This document shows, piece by piece, positions 44,306 through 52,474 of a stretch of 64,000 nt of DNA. Source of the stretch: Bradyrhizobium diazoefficiens (GTDB lineage: Bacteria > Pseudomonadota > Alphaproteobacteria > Rhizobiales > Xanthobacteraceae); NCBI RefSeq assembly GCF_016616235.1, contig NZ_CP067100.1:1547001-1611000 (forward strand), given 5' to 3'. The position numbers and the translations under genes are program-made. The notes under the pieces are model-generated. The model searched no databases. It saw only the letters and a program-made list of their open reading frames with translations, and was not told the origin of the DNA. The first letter of the stretch is position 1. Every line of letters starts with the position of its first letter.

Positions 44306-46390
44306 ATGTCGATGCCGTTCGTCCGCCTGACGCTCCCGGCTGCATTCATGATCTGGTGCGCCGTGCCCGCTGCGGCCCATGCGGGCGACCTCGAAGACTG
44401 CAACGGCCCGGCCGCCGCGAAGATCGAATCTGCCTGCACCGCCGTCATCGACGATCCATCACACACCGCCGACGAGCGCGTTCGCGCCCATGTGAACAGA
44501 TCCCGCCTGTTCATGAGCCGCTCCAACCTCGATGCCGCGCTGGCGGACGCCGATGCGGCGGTCCAGCTCGACCCGAAATCCGTTCCCGCCCTGCTGTCGC
44601 GCGGCTATGCGCGACAGCGAAAGGCAGATTTCGCCGGCGCGCTCGCCGACATCAACCAGGCCATCGAGCTCGATCCCAAGTCGCCGAACGCGCATGCGGC
44701 GCGTGGCAGCCTCAGGATCGATCAGAAGCAGTGGACGGATGCCGCCGCGGATTTCACCGAGGCGCTCAGCCTGCGCCAGGATTTCGTCCAGGCCTATGTC
44801 GGGCGTGCGCGGGCCTATATCGAGACCGCCCAGCTCGATCAGGCCATGACCGACCTCAACACCGCGATCTCGATGACGACGAGCCTGCCGGTGGCCTTCT
44901 ACTGGCGCGGCCAGGTCTATCGCCGCAAGGGCGATATCGATCACGCCATCGAGGATTTTTCGCGTGCGATCGCGCAGACGCCGCGTCCCGATCGTGCTTT
45001 CTATTTCGCAAGGGGACAGCTCTTCAGCTCCAAGGGCGACTACGCGCGCGCGATTGCGGACTTCGACAAGGTTCTGTCGGTTGCCCCGAACGACCCGGCC
45101 GCACAGCAACAGAAGCAATCCGCCATCGCGATGCAGGCCGAGCTCGCGAAGGTGAAGGGTGGGACGCCTGCTTCTGCTGCGACCAAGGAGGCTACTGCGG
45201 CTCCGCCGGTGCCGCAGGCAACGGCGCCGCTGGCGACGATCCCGCCGGGAACGCTGCGGACCTCGCCGCCGGCCCTGAGCGAGGCGGCGCAGCTGATGGC
45301 CCAGAAGAAATACGCCGAGGCGCTTCCTCGCCTCAACACGGTGCTCGCAGCCGACCCCCGCAACCAGGCTGCGCTCCGATTTCGCGTGGCGGCGAGCCTG
45401 TCGTTGTCTCGTTTCGCCGAAGCAAAGACCGACCTCGACGTGCTGCTCGAGCTGAAGCCGAACGACTCGCAATTGCTGACCTCACGGTCGGTGGCCTTGA
45501 TCGGCCTGAAGCAGTTCGATCAGGCGGCGGCCGCTGCCAATCAGGCGCTCAGCTCCAATCCGAACAATGCCGCCGCCTTCGTCTGCCGCGGCATGGTCAG
45601 CCGCCTGACCGGAAAATTGCAGGACGCCATCGCCGATTACGACCGCTCGATCGCGCTCAACGACAGGGACTACATGGCCTATTCCGAGCGCGGTCAGGCC
45701 TATATGGGGCTCAACCAGAACGACAAGGCCGTGGTCGATTTCGACCGTTCGCTGGTGCTCAATCCGCTCAACGACGCCGCGCGTGCCTCGCGCGGGCTGG
45801 TGCTGCTGTTGAAGGGAAACACAAATGAGGGCCTGGTCGACGTCAAGAACGCGCTCGATCGCAACCCCAATAATCAGACCGCCGAGCTTGGCCAGGGGCT
45901 GGCGATGCTGATCTCGGGACAATATGACCGCGCCATCGTGGCGCTCGACCAGCTCGCCGGCAAGACGCCCGCCGATGCATTCGTGCGCACGCTCCGCGCA
46001 CGCGCCTACCTCGCCAAGAAGGATGCAGCCCACGCCATGACCGACCTCGATGCTGTGCTGCGCATGCGGCCGAACGATCCGGATGCGCTCGGCCTGCGTG
46101 GGATCGCCTTCACCTCGATGCAGCAATACGACAAGGCGCTGGACGATCTCGGCAAGGCGATCATGCAGAAGCCGACGATCGAGCGCTATTTCGCGCGCGC
46201 GGGTGCCTACGAGGCCAAGGGCGATCTGGACAAGGCGGCCAGCGACTATCGCAGCGCCACCGAGCTGACGCCGGCCAGCGTGTTCGACATCGCGGCACAA
46301 AACCAGTCCAAGCTGAAGATCCAGCAGCTGTCCAAGCGCATCCCGTGCGGCAATGCCGCGCGCGGCGACAAGGACGGCTCCTGTCTGTAA
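44306..46390 (+). CDS. Periplasmic TPR-repeat protein
   Basis: 694 aa from the ATG at 44306 (AAGGA upstream; ATG at 44312 possible). Signal peptide MSMPFVRLTLPAAFMIWC... cleaved near AAAHA-GD. Two TPR arrays: residues about 45-290 (LDAALADADAAVQLDPKS, FAGALADINQAIELDPKS and further repeats) and about 340-670, joined by an Ala/Pro/Thr linker at about 285-330. Around eleven 34-residue repeats with the W/L-G-A-P spacing in total. Two Cys near the N-terminus and a C-terminal CGNAARGDKDGSC pair could form disulfides. TPR arrays bind proteins, so an envelope scaffold is likely; partner unknown. It is divergent from the CaiB gene. Confidence 0.88.
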   Translation: MSMPFVRLTLPAAFMIWCAVPAAAHAGDLEDCNGPAAAKIESACTAVIDDPSHTADERVRAHVNRSRLFMSRSNLDAALADADAAVQLDPKSVPALLSRGYARQRKADFAGALADINQAIELDPKSPNAHAARGSLRIDQKQWTDAAADFTEALSLRQDFVQAYVGRARAYIETAQLDQAMTDLNTAISMTTSLPVAFYWRGQVYRRKGDIDHAIEDFSRAIAQTPRPDRAFYFARGQLFSSKGDYARAIADFDKVLSVAPNDPAAQQQKQSAIAMQAELAKVKGGTPASAATKEATAAPPVPQATAPLATIPPGTLRTSPPALSEAAQLMAQKKYAEALPRLNTVLAADPRNQAALRFRVAASLSLSRFAEAKTDLDVLLELKPNDSQLLTSRSVALIGLKQFDQAAAAANQALSSNPNNAAAFVCRGMVSRLTGKLQDAIADYDRSIALNDRDYMAYSERGQAYMGLNQNDKAVVDFDRSLVLNPLNDAARASRGLVLLLKGNTNEGLVDVKNALDRNPNNQTAELGQGLAMLISGQYDRAIVALDQLAGKTPADAFVRTLRARAYLAKKDAAHAMTDLDAVLRMRPNDPDALGLRGIAFTSMQQYDKALDDLGKAIMQKPTIERYFARAGAYEAKGDLDKAASDYRSATELTPASVFDIAAQNQSKLKIQQLSKRIPCGNAARGDKDGSCL

Positions 46391-46391
46391 T

Positions 46392-49391
46392 CTATTCCTC
46401 GCCTGCCAGCAGTGCAGCGTTGCCGCCCGCGGCCGCCGTGTTGATGGTCACGGTCTGCTCGGTGGCAAACCGCGCGAGGTAGTGCGGGCCGCCGGCCTTC
46501 GGGCCGGTTCCGGACAGGCCGTTGCCGCCGAACGGCTGCACGCCGACCACGGCGCCGATCATGTTGCGGTTGACATAGATGTTGCCGACCTGAACGCGAT
46601 CGATGATGGCTTCGATGGTGTCGTCGATGCGGGAATGGACACCGAGGGTGAGCCCGTAGCCGGTGCGATCGACCGCCTGCAGCACGCGTTCGAGGTTTTC
46701 GGCGCGGTAGCGCACAACATGCAGGATCGGGCCGAACACCTCCTCGGTAAGCTGGCCGGCGTCGTTGAGCTCGAAGATGTGCGGCGCGACGAAGCAGCCT
46801 TCCGGCGTCGTGCCGGCAAAGTGCAGCCGCGCCTCTCCCTTCATCCGCGCGATATGCGCATCGAGCCGCTGCTTGGCCTCGAGGTCGATCACCGGCCCGA
46901 CATGGGTCGCGACATCTGCGGGATCGCCGATCCTCAATTCACGCGCGGCGCCCGCGATCATCTCGATCATACGGTCGGCGACGTCCTCCTGCACAAACAA
47001 GAGCCGCAGCGCCGAGCAGCGCTGGCCGGCGGAACGGAAAGCGGAGGTGACGACATCGTCGGCGACCTGCTCGGGCAGCGCGGTGGCATCGGCGATCATG
47101 GCGTTGATGCCGCCGGTCTCCGCGATCAGCGGCACGATCGGCCCGTCCTTGGCGGCGAGCGTCCGGTTGATCGCCCGCGCGACCTCGGTCGAGCCGGTGA
47201 AGACGATTCCGGCGACATCAGGATGCGCGGTCAGCACCGCGCCGGTGCGGCCGTCGCCGGTGACGAGATGCAGCCCCCTCTTGGGGATGCCGGCCTCGTG
47301 CAGCAGGGCAACGGCCTCACGCGCGATGCACGGCGTCTGCTCGGCGGGCTTTGCCACCACGCTGTTGCCGGCCATCAAGGCCGCTGTGACCTGGCCGAGG
47401 AAAATCGCCAGCGGGAAATTCCACGGCGAGATCGCCACGAACACGCCGCGACCGCGCATGGCGAGCACGTTGCTCTCGCCGGTCGGGCCCGGCATGGCGG
47501 CTTCGCTGCCAAACAGCTTTCGGCCCTGCGCGGCATAATAGCGGCAGAAATCCGCGGCCTCGCGTAGCTCCGACAGCGCATCGTCGAGCGTCTTGCCGCC
47601 TTCGCGTTGCAAGAGCGCGATGAAATGGGCGCTGCGGCTCTCCAGCAGGTGCGCCGCCTGCTCCAGCGCTGCCGCGCGCAGGGCTGCCGGCGTCCGGCTC
47701 CAACTGGAAAAACCCGTGCGTGCCGCGGCGATGGCTGCATTGGCTTGATCAGGCGTCGCATCGGGGAGCGGCTTGAGATCGGCCGCTTCCGCCCTGACGT
47801 CCGCCAGCAACCGGTCGAGCGCGGCACGCTCGCCGAACTCGACGCCGTGCGAATTGCGCCGCTCGGGCGCGAACAGATCGGCCGGCAGCGGAATTTTTGG
47901 ATGGGCCGCCGCTTGCGGCCGGACAATGGCATCCGCCGGACGCTGCAACAGCGCTGGGACGGGGACGCGATAATCGGCGGCCTGTGCCACGAACGACGAG
48001 TTGGCGCCGTTCTCCAGCAGCCGCCGCACCAGATAGGCAAGCAGGTCGCGATGGCTGCCGACCGGCGCGTAGGTGCGGTAGGCGATATCAGGGTGATCCT
48101 TGGCGAGCTGCTCGTAGAGCGCCTCGCCCATGCCGTGCAGGCGCTGGAATTCAAAGCCGCCGCTGCCGTCCGCGAGCTCCAGCACGGTCGCGACCGTCAG
48201 CGCGTTGTGGGTGGCGAATTGCGGGAAGATGCGCGGCCGCAAGGCCAGCAGCTTCGTCGCGCAGGCGACGTAGTTCAGATCCGTCATCGCCTTGCGCGTG
48301 AACACGGGATAGCCGTCGAGTCCGCGCTCCTGCGCGCGCTTGATCTCGGTGTCCCAATAGGCGCCCTTGACCAGCCGCACCATCAGCTTGCGGTCATGCG
48401 CACGGGCCAGTGCATCGACATAGTCGATCACCGCGCTGGCGCGCTTCTGGTAGGCCTGAATGGCGAGGCCGAAGCCGTCCCAGCCAGCAAGGGAGGGATC
48501 AGCGAGCGTTGCCGCGATCACGTCGAGTGACAGCTCCAGCCGGTCGGCCTCCTCGGCGTCGACGGTGAAATTGAGATCATGGGCCTTGGCGCGCCGGGCG
48601 AGATCGAGCAGCTGCGGCACCAGCTCGCGCATCACGCGTTCGCGGCTGATCGCCTCGAAGCGCGGATGCAGCGCCGAGAGTTTTACCGAGATGCCAGGCC
48701 GGTCGGGCAGGGGATGGCTGCCTGCCGCCTTGCCGATGGTCTCGATGGCGCTCGCATAGGCGTCAAAATAGCGCTTCGCATCGGCGGCGGTGCGGGCGCC
48801 TTCACCGAGCATGTCGAAGGAATAGCGCGACTTCTGGCCGGAGCGCGGCCTGCCTCGCTCCAGTGCCTGCTCGATGGTCTCGCCCAGCACGAAATGATTG
48901 CCCATCAGCCGCATCGCCTGGCGCGTGGCGGTGCGCACCGCCGGCGCGCCCAGCCGCTTCACCAGCCGGCCGATGGTGCCGTCAGGTGTCTCGCCGGGCT
49001 GGATCACCCGGGCCGACAGGCCGAGCGCCCAGGCCGAGGCGTTGACCAGGAACGCCGTGGACTTCGTTTCGTGATGGATGAAGTCGCCCTCGCCGAGCTT
49101 GTCCTCGATGAACTGGTCCGCGGTGCGCGCGTCTGGCACGCGCAGCAGCGCCTCGGCCAGCACCATCAGCGCCAGACCTTCCTTGGTCGAGAGCGCGAAC
49201 TCCCGCAGCATGTCCTCGACCCCGCCGAGCCGGTCGTCGCGCTTGCGGATCGCCTCGACCAGCCGCGTCGCGGTGCGGTCGATCCGCGCTTCCTGCGGCG
49301 GGGCCAGATGCGAAGCCGGCAAGAGCTTTGCTGCGATCTCGGAATCATCAGGCGCGTAAGGCGCGGTGAAGGGCGGCGGAATGTTCGGCAT
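46392..49391 (-). CDS. putA: Bifunctional proline dehydrogenase/P5C dehydrogenase PutA
   Basis: 999 aa. The proline dehydrogenase FAD TIM barrel lies at about 60-450 (FTVDAEEADRLELSLDV, RLVKGAYWDTEIKRAQERGLDGYPVFTRKAMTDLNY, ATHNALTV, GMGEALYE). The glutamate-semialdehyde dehydrogenase lies at about 490-980 with ISPWNFPLAIFLGQ, GAVLTAHPDVAGIVFTGSTEVAR, the ETGGINAMI general-base region and the catalytic Cys in AGQRCSALRL. The N-terminal ribbon-helix-helix repressor domain of E. coli-type PutA is absent, so control must come from the divergent AsnC-type gene. Oxidises proline to glutamate, passing electrons to quinone and NAD. The stop abuts the convergent TPR gene. Confidence 0.96.
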   Translation of the reverse strand: MPNIPPPFTAPYAPDDSEIAAKLLPASHLAPPQEARIDRTATRLVEAIRKRDDRLGGVEDMLREFALSTKEGLALMVLAEALLRVPDARTADQFIEDKLGEGDFIHHETKSTAFLVNASAWALGLSARVIQPGETPDGTIGRLVKRLGAPAVRTATRQAMRLMGNHFVLGETIEQALERGRPRSGQKSRYSFDMLGEGARTAADAKRYFDAYASAIETIGKAAGSHPLPDRPGISVKLSALHPRFEAISRERVMRELVPQLLDLARRAKAHDLNFTVDAEEADRLELSLDVIAATLADPSLAGWDGFGLAIQAYQKRASAVIDYVDALARAHDRKLMVRLVKGAYWDTEIKRAQERGLDGYPVFTRKAMTDLNYVACATKLLALRPRIFPQFATHNALTVATVLELADGSGGFEFQRLHGMGEALYEQLAKDHPDIAYRTYAPVGSHRDLLAYLVRRLLENGANSSFVAQAADYRVPVPALLQRPADAIVRPQAAAHPKIPLPADLFAPERRNSHGVEFGERAALDRLLADVRAEAADLKPLPDATPDQANAAIAAARTGFSSWSRTPAALRAAALEQAAHLLESRSAHFIALLQREGGKTLDDALSELREAADFCRYYAAQGRKLFGSEAAMPGPTGESNVLAMRGRGVFVAISPWNFPLAIFLGQVTAALMAGNSVVAKPAEQTPCIAREAVALLHEAGIPKRGLHLVTGDGRTGAVLTAHPDVAGIVFTGSTEVARAINRTLAAKDGPIVPLIAETGGINAMIADATALPEQVADDVVTSAFRSAGQRCSALRLLFVQEDVADRMIEMIAGAARELRIGDPADVATHVGPVIDLEAKQRLDAHIARMKGEARLHFAGTTPEGCFVAPHIFELNDAGQLTEEVFGPILHVVRYRAENLERVLQAVDRTGYGLTLGVHSRIDDTIEAIIDRVQVGNIYVNRNMIGAVVGVQPFGGNGLSGTGPKAGGPHYLARFATEQTVTINTAAAGGNAALLAGEE

Positions 49392-49505
49392 GGCGTGTCC
49401 TGTGGCTGAAACCCAGGATAAGGCCCACCTGACCGTAGTTCGATAGACAAACTAGACCAATTGCCTTAGAAAATGAAGATAGGCTGGTCACAGGCAAGAT
49501 AAAAT

Positions 49506-49967
49506 ATGGAACTTGATCGAACAGACCGGAAAATCCTCGCGGTTTTGCAGCAAGATGGGCGAATCGCCAATGTCGAGCTCGCCGAACGCATCGGCCTGTC
49601 GCCGACCTCGATCGGCGAGCGGCTGAAGCGCTTGCAGCGCGAGGGTTTCGTCGAAGGCTACGGCGCGCGGCTCAATCCGCACCGGCTGGGACTTGGCCTG
49701 CTCGTGTTCGTCGAGGTGCTGCTCGACAAGACCACGCCGGACAATTTCGAGCGCTTCGCGCGCGCGGTGAAACTCGCCCCTGAAGTGCTGGAGTGTCACA
49801 TGGTCGCCGGCGGCTTCGACTATCTGCTGAAGGCGCGGCTTGCGGACATGACCGCCTATCGACGCTTCCTCGGTGAGACCCTGCTGTCGATGCCGGGCGT
49901 GCGCGAGACGCGGACCTATGCGGTGATGGAGGAGATCAAGCGCGACGCACCGTTGCCGGTGGGTTGA
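49506..49967 (+). CDS. putR: Lrp/AsnC-family regulator, probably PutR
   Basis: 153 aa. N-terminal HTH (LDRTDRKILAVLQQDGRIANVELAERIGLSPTSIGERLKRLQREGFVEGY) and C-terminal RAM ligand-binding domain (VLECHMVAGGFDYLLKARLADMTAYRRFL). Divergent from putA with a 114-bp promoter region, the same arrangement as Agrobacterium PutR, which activates putA when proline is present. ATG start; the region just upstream is AT-richer than its surroundings, as expected for two promoters. No clear operator is pinned. Confidence 0.88.
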   Translation: MELDRTDRKILAVLQQDGRIANVELAERIGLSPTSIGERLKRLQREGFVEGYGARLNPHRLGLGLLVFVEVLLDKTTPDNFERFARAVKLAPEVLECHMVAGGFDYLLKARLADMTAYRRFLGETLLSMPGVRETRTYAVMEEIKRDAPLPVG

Positions 49968-50099
49968 CGAAGTGCCGTCGCGATTGTCGTTGCTGTGGCG
50001 TTGAAAGATGCGGTCTTCGCGGGAAAAATAGCTCTCCGTGTGCAGTCGCAACGCCTGTCGTCGAATGCACTGGCCGTCTTCTAAAATTTTCTTGGCCCG

Positions 50100-50119
50100 C
50101 TCCCGGACAAATCCGGGAG
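50100..50119 (-). terminator. Terminator-like hairpin after cspA
   Basis: CTCCCGGA (50100-50107) and TCCGGGAG (50112-50119) form a perfect 8-bp stem with a CAAA loop, 20 bp after the cspA stop. On the minus strand it is followed by an AAAATTTT stretch, so an intrinsic-type terminator is plausible. Confidence 0.65.
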
Positions 50120-50138
50120 GCAGCAAAGGCTGGCGGGC

Positions 50139-50339
50139 TTATACTTTGAGGTTCTCTGCGGAGGTCTTGCCCCGATTTGCGATCTCTTCGTATTCAACCG
50201 TCTGTCCCTCGTTGAGGGTGGACAGACCGGCCTTCTGCACTGCCGAGATATGCACGAACACATCCTTGCCCCCCGACGCAGGCTGGATAAATCCATAACC
50301 CTTCGTCGGGTTGAACCACTTGACCGTACCTTTAGCCAT
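50139..50339 (-). CDS. CspA-family cold shock protein
   Basis: 66 aa from the ATG at 50339 with GGAG 8 nt upstream; an in-frame start at 50393 is in the leader. One cold-shock OB-fold: [18 protein letters not shown] with RNP-1 (KGYGFI), RNP-2 (VFVHIS) and the C-terminal strand [18 protein letters not shown]. Binds single-stranded RNA/DNA as an RNA chaperone. About 280 bp lie between it and the next upstream gene, enough for a long 5' leader, although no cold box is recognised. Confidence 0.95.
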   Translation of the reverse strand: MAKGTVKWFNPTKGYGFIQPASGGKDVFVHISAVQKAGLSTLNEGQTVEYEEIANRGKTSAENLKV

Positions 50340-50564
50340 CACGACTTCTCCGCGGGTCTTCCTCCGAGATCGCGAACCGCCAGTCCCCGCCAACCGGCCG
50401 GTTCGGTCCTAACAGGATACGCGGATTGTGGCGGGCTTGGTAGCTCAAACCACATCGGCATTTCGCCGAATTCCGCTCAACTTCGCAGCGTTTTTACCGG
50501 ATTTGCCCGTTTCGCGATCAAACGACCAGGGCGCCGCGTGCCATCTTGCGAAAGAGGGAAGAGC

Positions 50565-50612
50565 GGCGGTTCTTCCTGACCCTCCCGTCCGGGGAGGGTA
50601 AGAGAAAGCGCG
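50565..50612. repeat. Short CTCCC-type palindrome (related to copies A-E), copy F
   Basis: GACCCTCCCGTCCGGGGAGGGT hairpin followed by AAGAGAAAGCGCGCTCGCC, the same tail as in copies A and C. It lies directly downstream of sorB and may act as its terminator. The rest of the 280-bp gap up to cspA holds no recognisable feature. Confidence 0.6.
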
Positions 50613-50619
50613 CTCGCCG

Positions 50620-50928
50620 TCAGTACGTGTTGGCCAGATAATCGACGATCTTGCCGACATCGGCATCGTCGATCGGCGCACCATAGACCTTGATCATCTT
50701 GGTGACCTCGGCCTGCCAGAAGCCTTTCTTGTCCTTCATCGGCGGCTGCGTGGCGACGTAGTCGGACGAGTGACAAGCGGTGCAATTGCCCTGAACCACC
50801 TCGAGATTGGGCCCGGGCTTGAACGCGGCGACCTCATCTGGGGTCTTGTAATTGACCGGCGCTGCAAGTGCTGAACCCACCAATGCGGCGAGAGCGAGTG
50901 AGGCGGCGAGGGGAACGGTACGCTGCAT
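50620..50928 (-). CDS. sorB: Cytochrome c subunit of sulfite dehydrogenase (SorB-type)
   Basis: 102 aa from the ATG at 50928 with GGGAG 7 nt upstream; the ATG at 50934 is too close to the ribosome-binding site. Signal peptide MQRTVPLAASLALAALVGSALA-AP. One heme site CTACH with Cys49, Cys52 and His53; Met79 or Met65 would be the sixth ligand. Follows SorA by 12 bp, as in the periplasmic SorAB sulfite:cytochrome c oxidoreductase, where it accepts electrons from the Mo subunit and passes them to soluble cytochrome c. Confidence 0.88.
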   Translation of the reverse strand: MQRTVPLAASLALAALVGSALAAPVNYKTPDEVAAFKPGPNLEVVQGNCTACHSSDYVATQPPMKDKKGFWQAEVTKMIKVYGAPIDDADVGKIVDYLANTY

Positions 50929-50940
50929 GATCATTCTCCC

Positions 50941-52140
50941 TCAGGCCACGTTGACGCGGACGGTTTCGACGACATTGCGCAGATAACCCGCCGGGTTCCA
51001 GCGCGGCGTGTCCGGCTGCGTCTCGCCGCCATTGCCGGTGGCGCGGACCTTCAACTCGACCTGTCCGGCTGCGAGCTTCACCGGCAGCTTCCATTCGCGG
51101 AAGGAGTATTTGCCGAGATCCTTGCCCAGCCTGGCGCTGGCCCAGGTCTTGCCGCCGTCGGTGGAGACCTCGACCTCCTTGATGCCCTTGCCGCCGTCGA
51201 AGGCGATGCCGCGCAGCGTCGTGCGGCCCGCCCTCAGCTTGGCGCCGTCAGGCACATTGGTGATGAACGAGCGGATGGTGAAGCGGTTGATCGGGATCGT
51301 CGCCTTCGGCGCGGTGCCCGGCTCGATCGCATTGTTCGGCGTATCGGGAATGCGATAGGCCGACTTCATCCAGAAGCCGTCATAGACATTGTCGACGACG
51401 GTGATCTCGTTGAGGTGCTTGACCCAGTAGGTGCCGTAATAGCCGGGCACGACCAGCCGCAGCGGAAAGCCGTTGAGGAACGGCAAATCCTCGCCGTTCA
51501 TGCCATAGGCCAGCATCACCTCGCCGTCGCTGGCGTGATCGAGATCGAGCGCCTTGATGAAGTCGGGCGTCTTGTCGCTGGCCGGGCCGTCCATGCCGTT
51601 GAAGGTGACCTGCCTGGCGCCGGCCTGCACGCCGGCCATGTTCAGCACGGCCTTCAGCGGCACCCCGCGCCAGCGCGCATTGCCCATCGCACCGTTGGCG
51701 AGCTGACCGCCGGCAACGCGCGGTTCGGAAAAGCCACGGCTGTTGCCGGAGCACTGGTTGACGGCGACGATCTCGCTCGCCTTCATCTTCTTGATGTCGC
51801 TCAGCGAGAGCTTGAGCGGCTTGTCGACCTTGCCCTTGACCTCCAGCGTGAATTTGTCGGGGTCGAGATTGTAGGGCAGGTCGGAGAGGTGATAGCGCAC
51901 GAAGAACGCATTGTTGGGCGTGATCGGGCCGTCGTTGAACACCGCGAACGGCGTCTCGAGCTGCGGCGGCCGGCTGGTCAGGCCGATCATCAGCCGCTTC
52001 TGCGGATATTTCACCAGCGGCCGTTCGCCATTGGCGAATGGGAGCGTGACGGTGTCGAGGGCCAGCGCCTTGCTGGAATTCAGTGTGGCCGCCATGGCGG
52101 CAAGGCCTGCTCCTTTGAGCAGGTCGCGTCGATCGAACAT
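50941..52140 (-). CDS. sorA: Sulfite:cytochrome c oxidoreductase, molybdopterin subunit (SorA-type)
   Basis: 399 aa, ATG at 52140 with GGAGGAG upstream. Twin-arginine-like N-terminus (FDRRDLLKGAGLAAMAATL) for folded export with Moco. Sulfite oxidase fold: TPNNAFFVRYHL, catalytic Mo-ligand Cys130 in VNQCSGNSRG, GYYGTYWVKHLNEI, and a C-terminal Mo-co dimerisation domain (about 280-395). Oxidises sulfite to sulfate in the periplasm, electrons going to the downstream SorB. SorA and SorB form one operon. Its upstream neighbour is a CyaC-like cyclase 334 bp away. Confidence 0.9.
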   Translation of the reverse strand: MFDRRDLLKGAGLAAMAATLNSSKALALDTVTLPFANGERPLVKYPQKRLMIGLTSRPPQLETPFAVFNDGPITPNNAFFVRYHLSDLPYNLDPDKFTLEVKGKVDKPLKLSLSDIKKMKASEIVAVNQCSGNSRGFSEPRVAGGQLANGAMGNARWRGVPLKAVLNMAGVQAGARQVTFNGMDGPASDKTPDFIKALDLDHASDGEVMLAYGMNGEDLPFLNGFPLRLVVPGYYGTYWVKHLNEITVVDNVYDGFWMKSAYRIPDTPNNAIEPGTAPKATIPINRFTIRSFITNVPDGAKLRAGRTTLRGIAFDGGKGIKEVEVSTDGGKTWASARLGKDLGKYSFREWKLPVKLAAGQVELKVRATGNGGETQPDTPRWNPAGYLRNVVETVRVNVA

Positions 52141-52327
52141 TCTCGTCTCCTCCCGGAGCGTTTCGCTGGGCCAGCAGTCATCACTGCGATCCCGCGCTCA
52201 TCTGTCGCAACGACTCAGCGGAAGTCAATTCGTGCTTTCGCAGCAAGCCCATGCCGCTGCGTTGCAGCAAGCCGGTGTCGCGCTGGTAACGAGATTGAGC
52301 GGGGCTGTAGTCGCGAAGACGGTGCGC

Positions 52328-52468
52328 TCCCGCCCCGTTTCTTACGGGGAGAGGGTTGGCGTGAGGGGCTTCTCTCCGCGCGTGTGACTGTCGTGAAACC
52401 TGTACCCCCTCACCCGGAAATCCGCGCTGCGCGCGAATTCCGACCTCTCCCCGCAAGCGGGGAGAGGT
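52328..52468. repeat. CTCTCCCC-type intergenic palindromic repeat, copy D
   Basis: GCCCCGTTTCTTACGGGGAG at the left resembles the inverted right end of copies B/C; CCTCTCCCCGCAAGCGGGGAG at the right resembles the left end. GCGCTGCGCGC lies between. It occupies the sorA-upstream side of the 334-bp gap to the cyclase gene; the remaining roughly 190 bp (52141-52327) show no gene and presumably hold the sorAB promoter. Confidence 0.7.
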
Positions 52469-52474
52469 GAAGAG

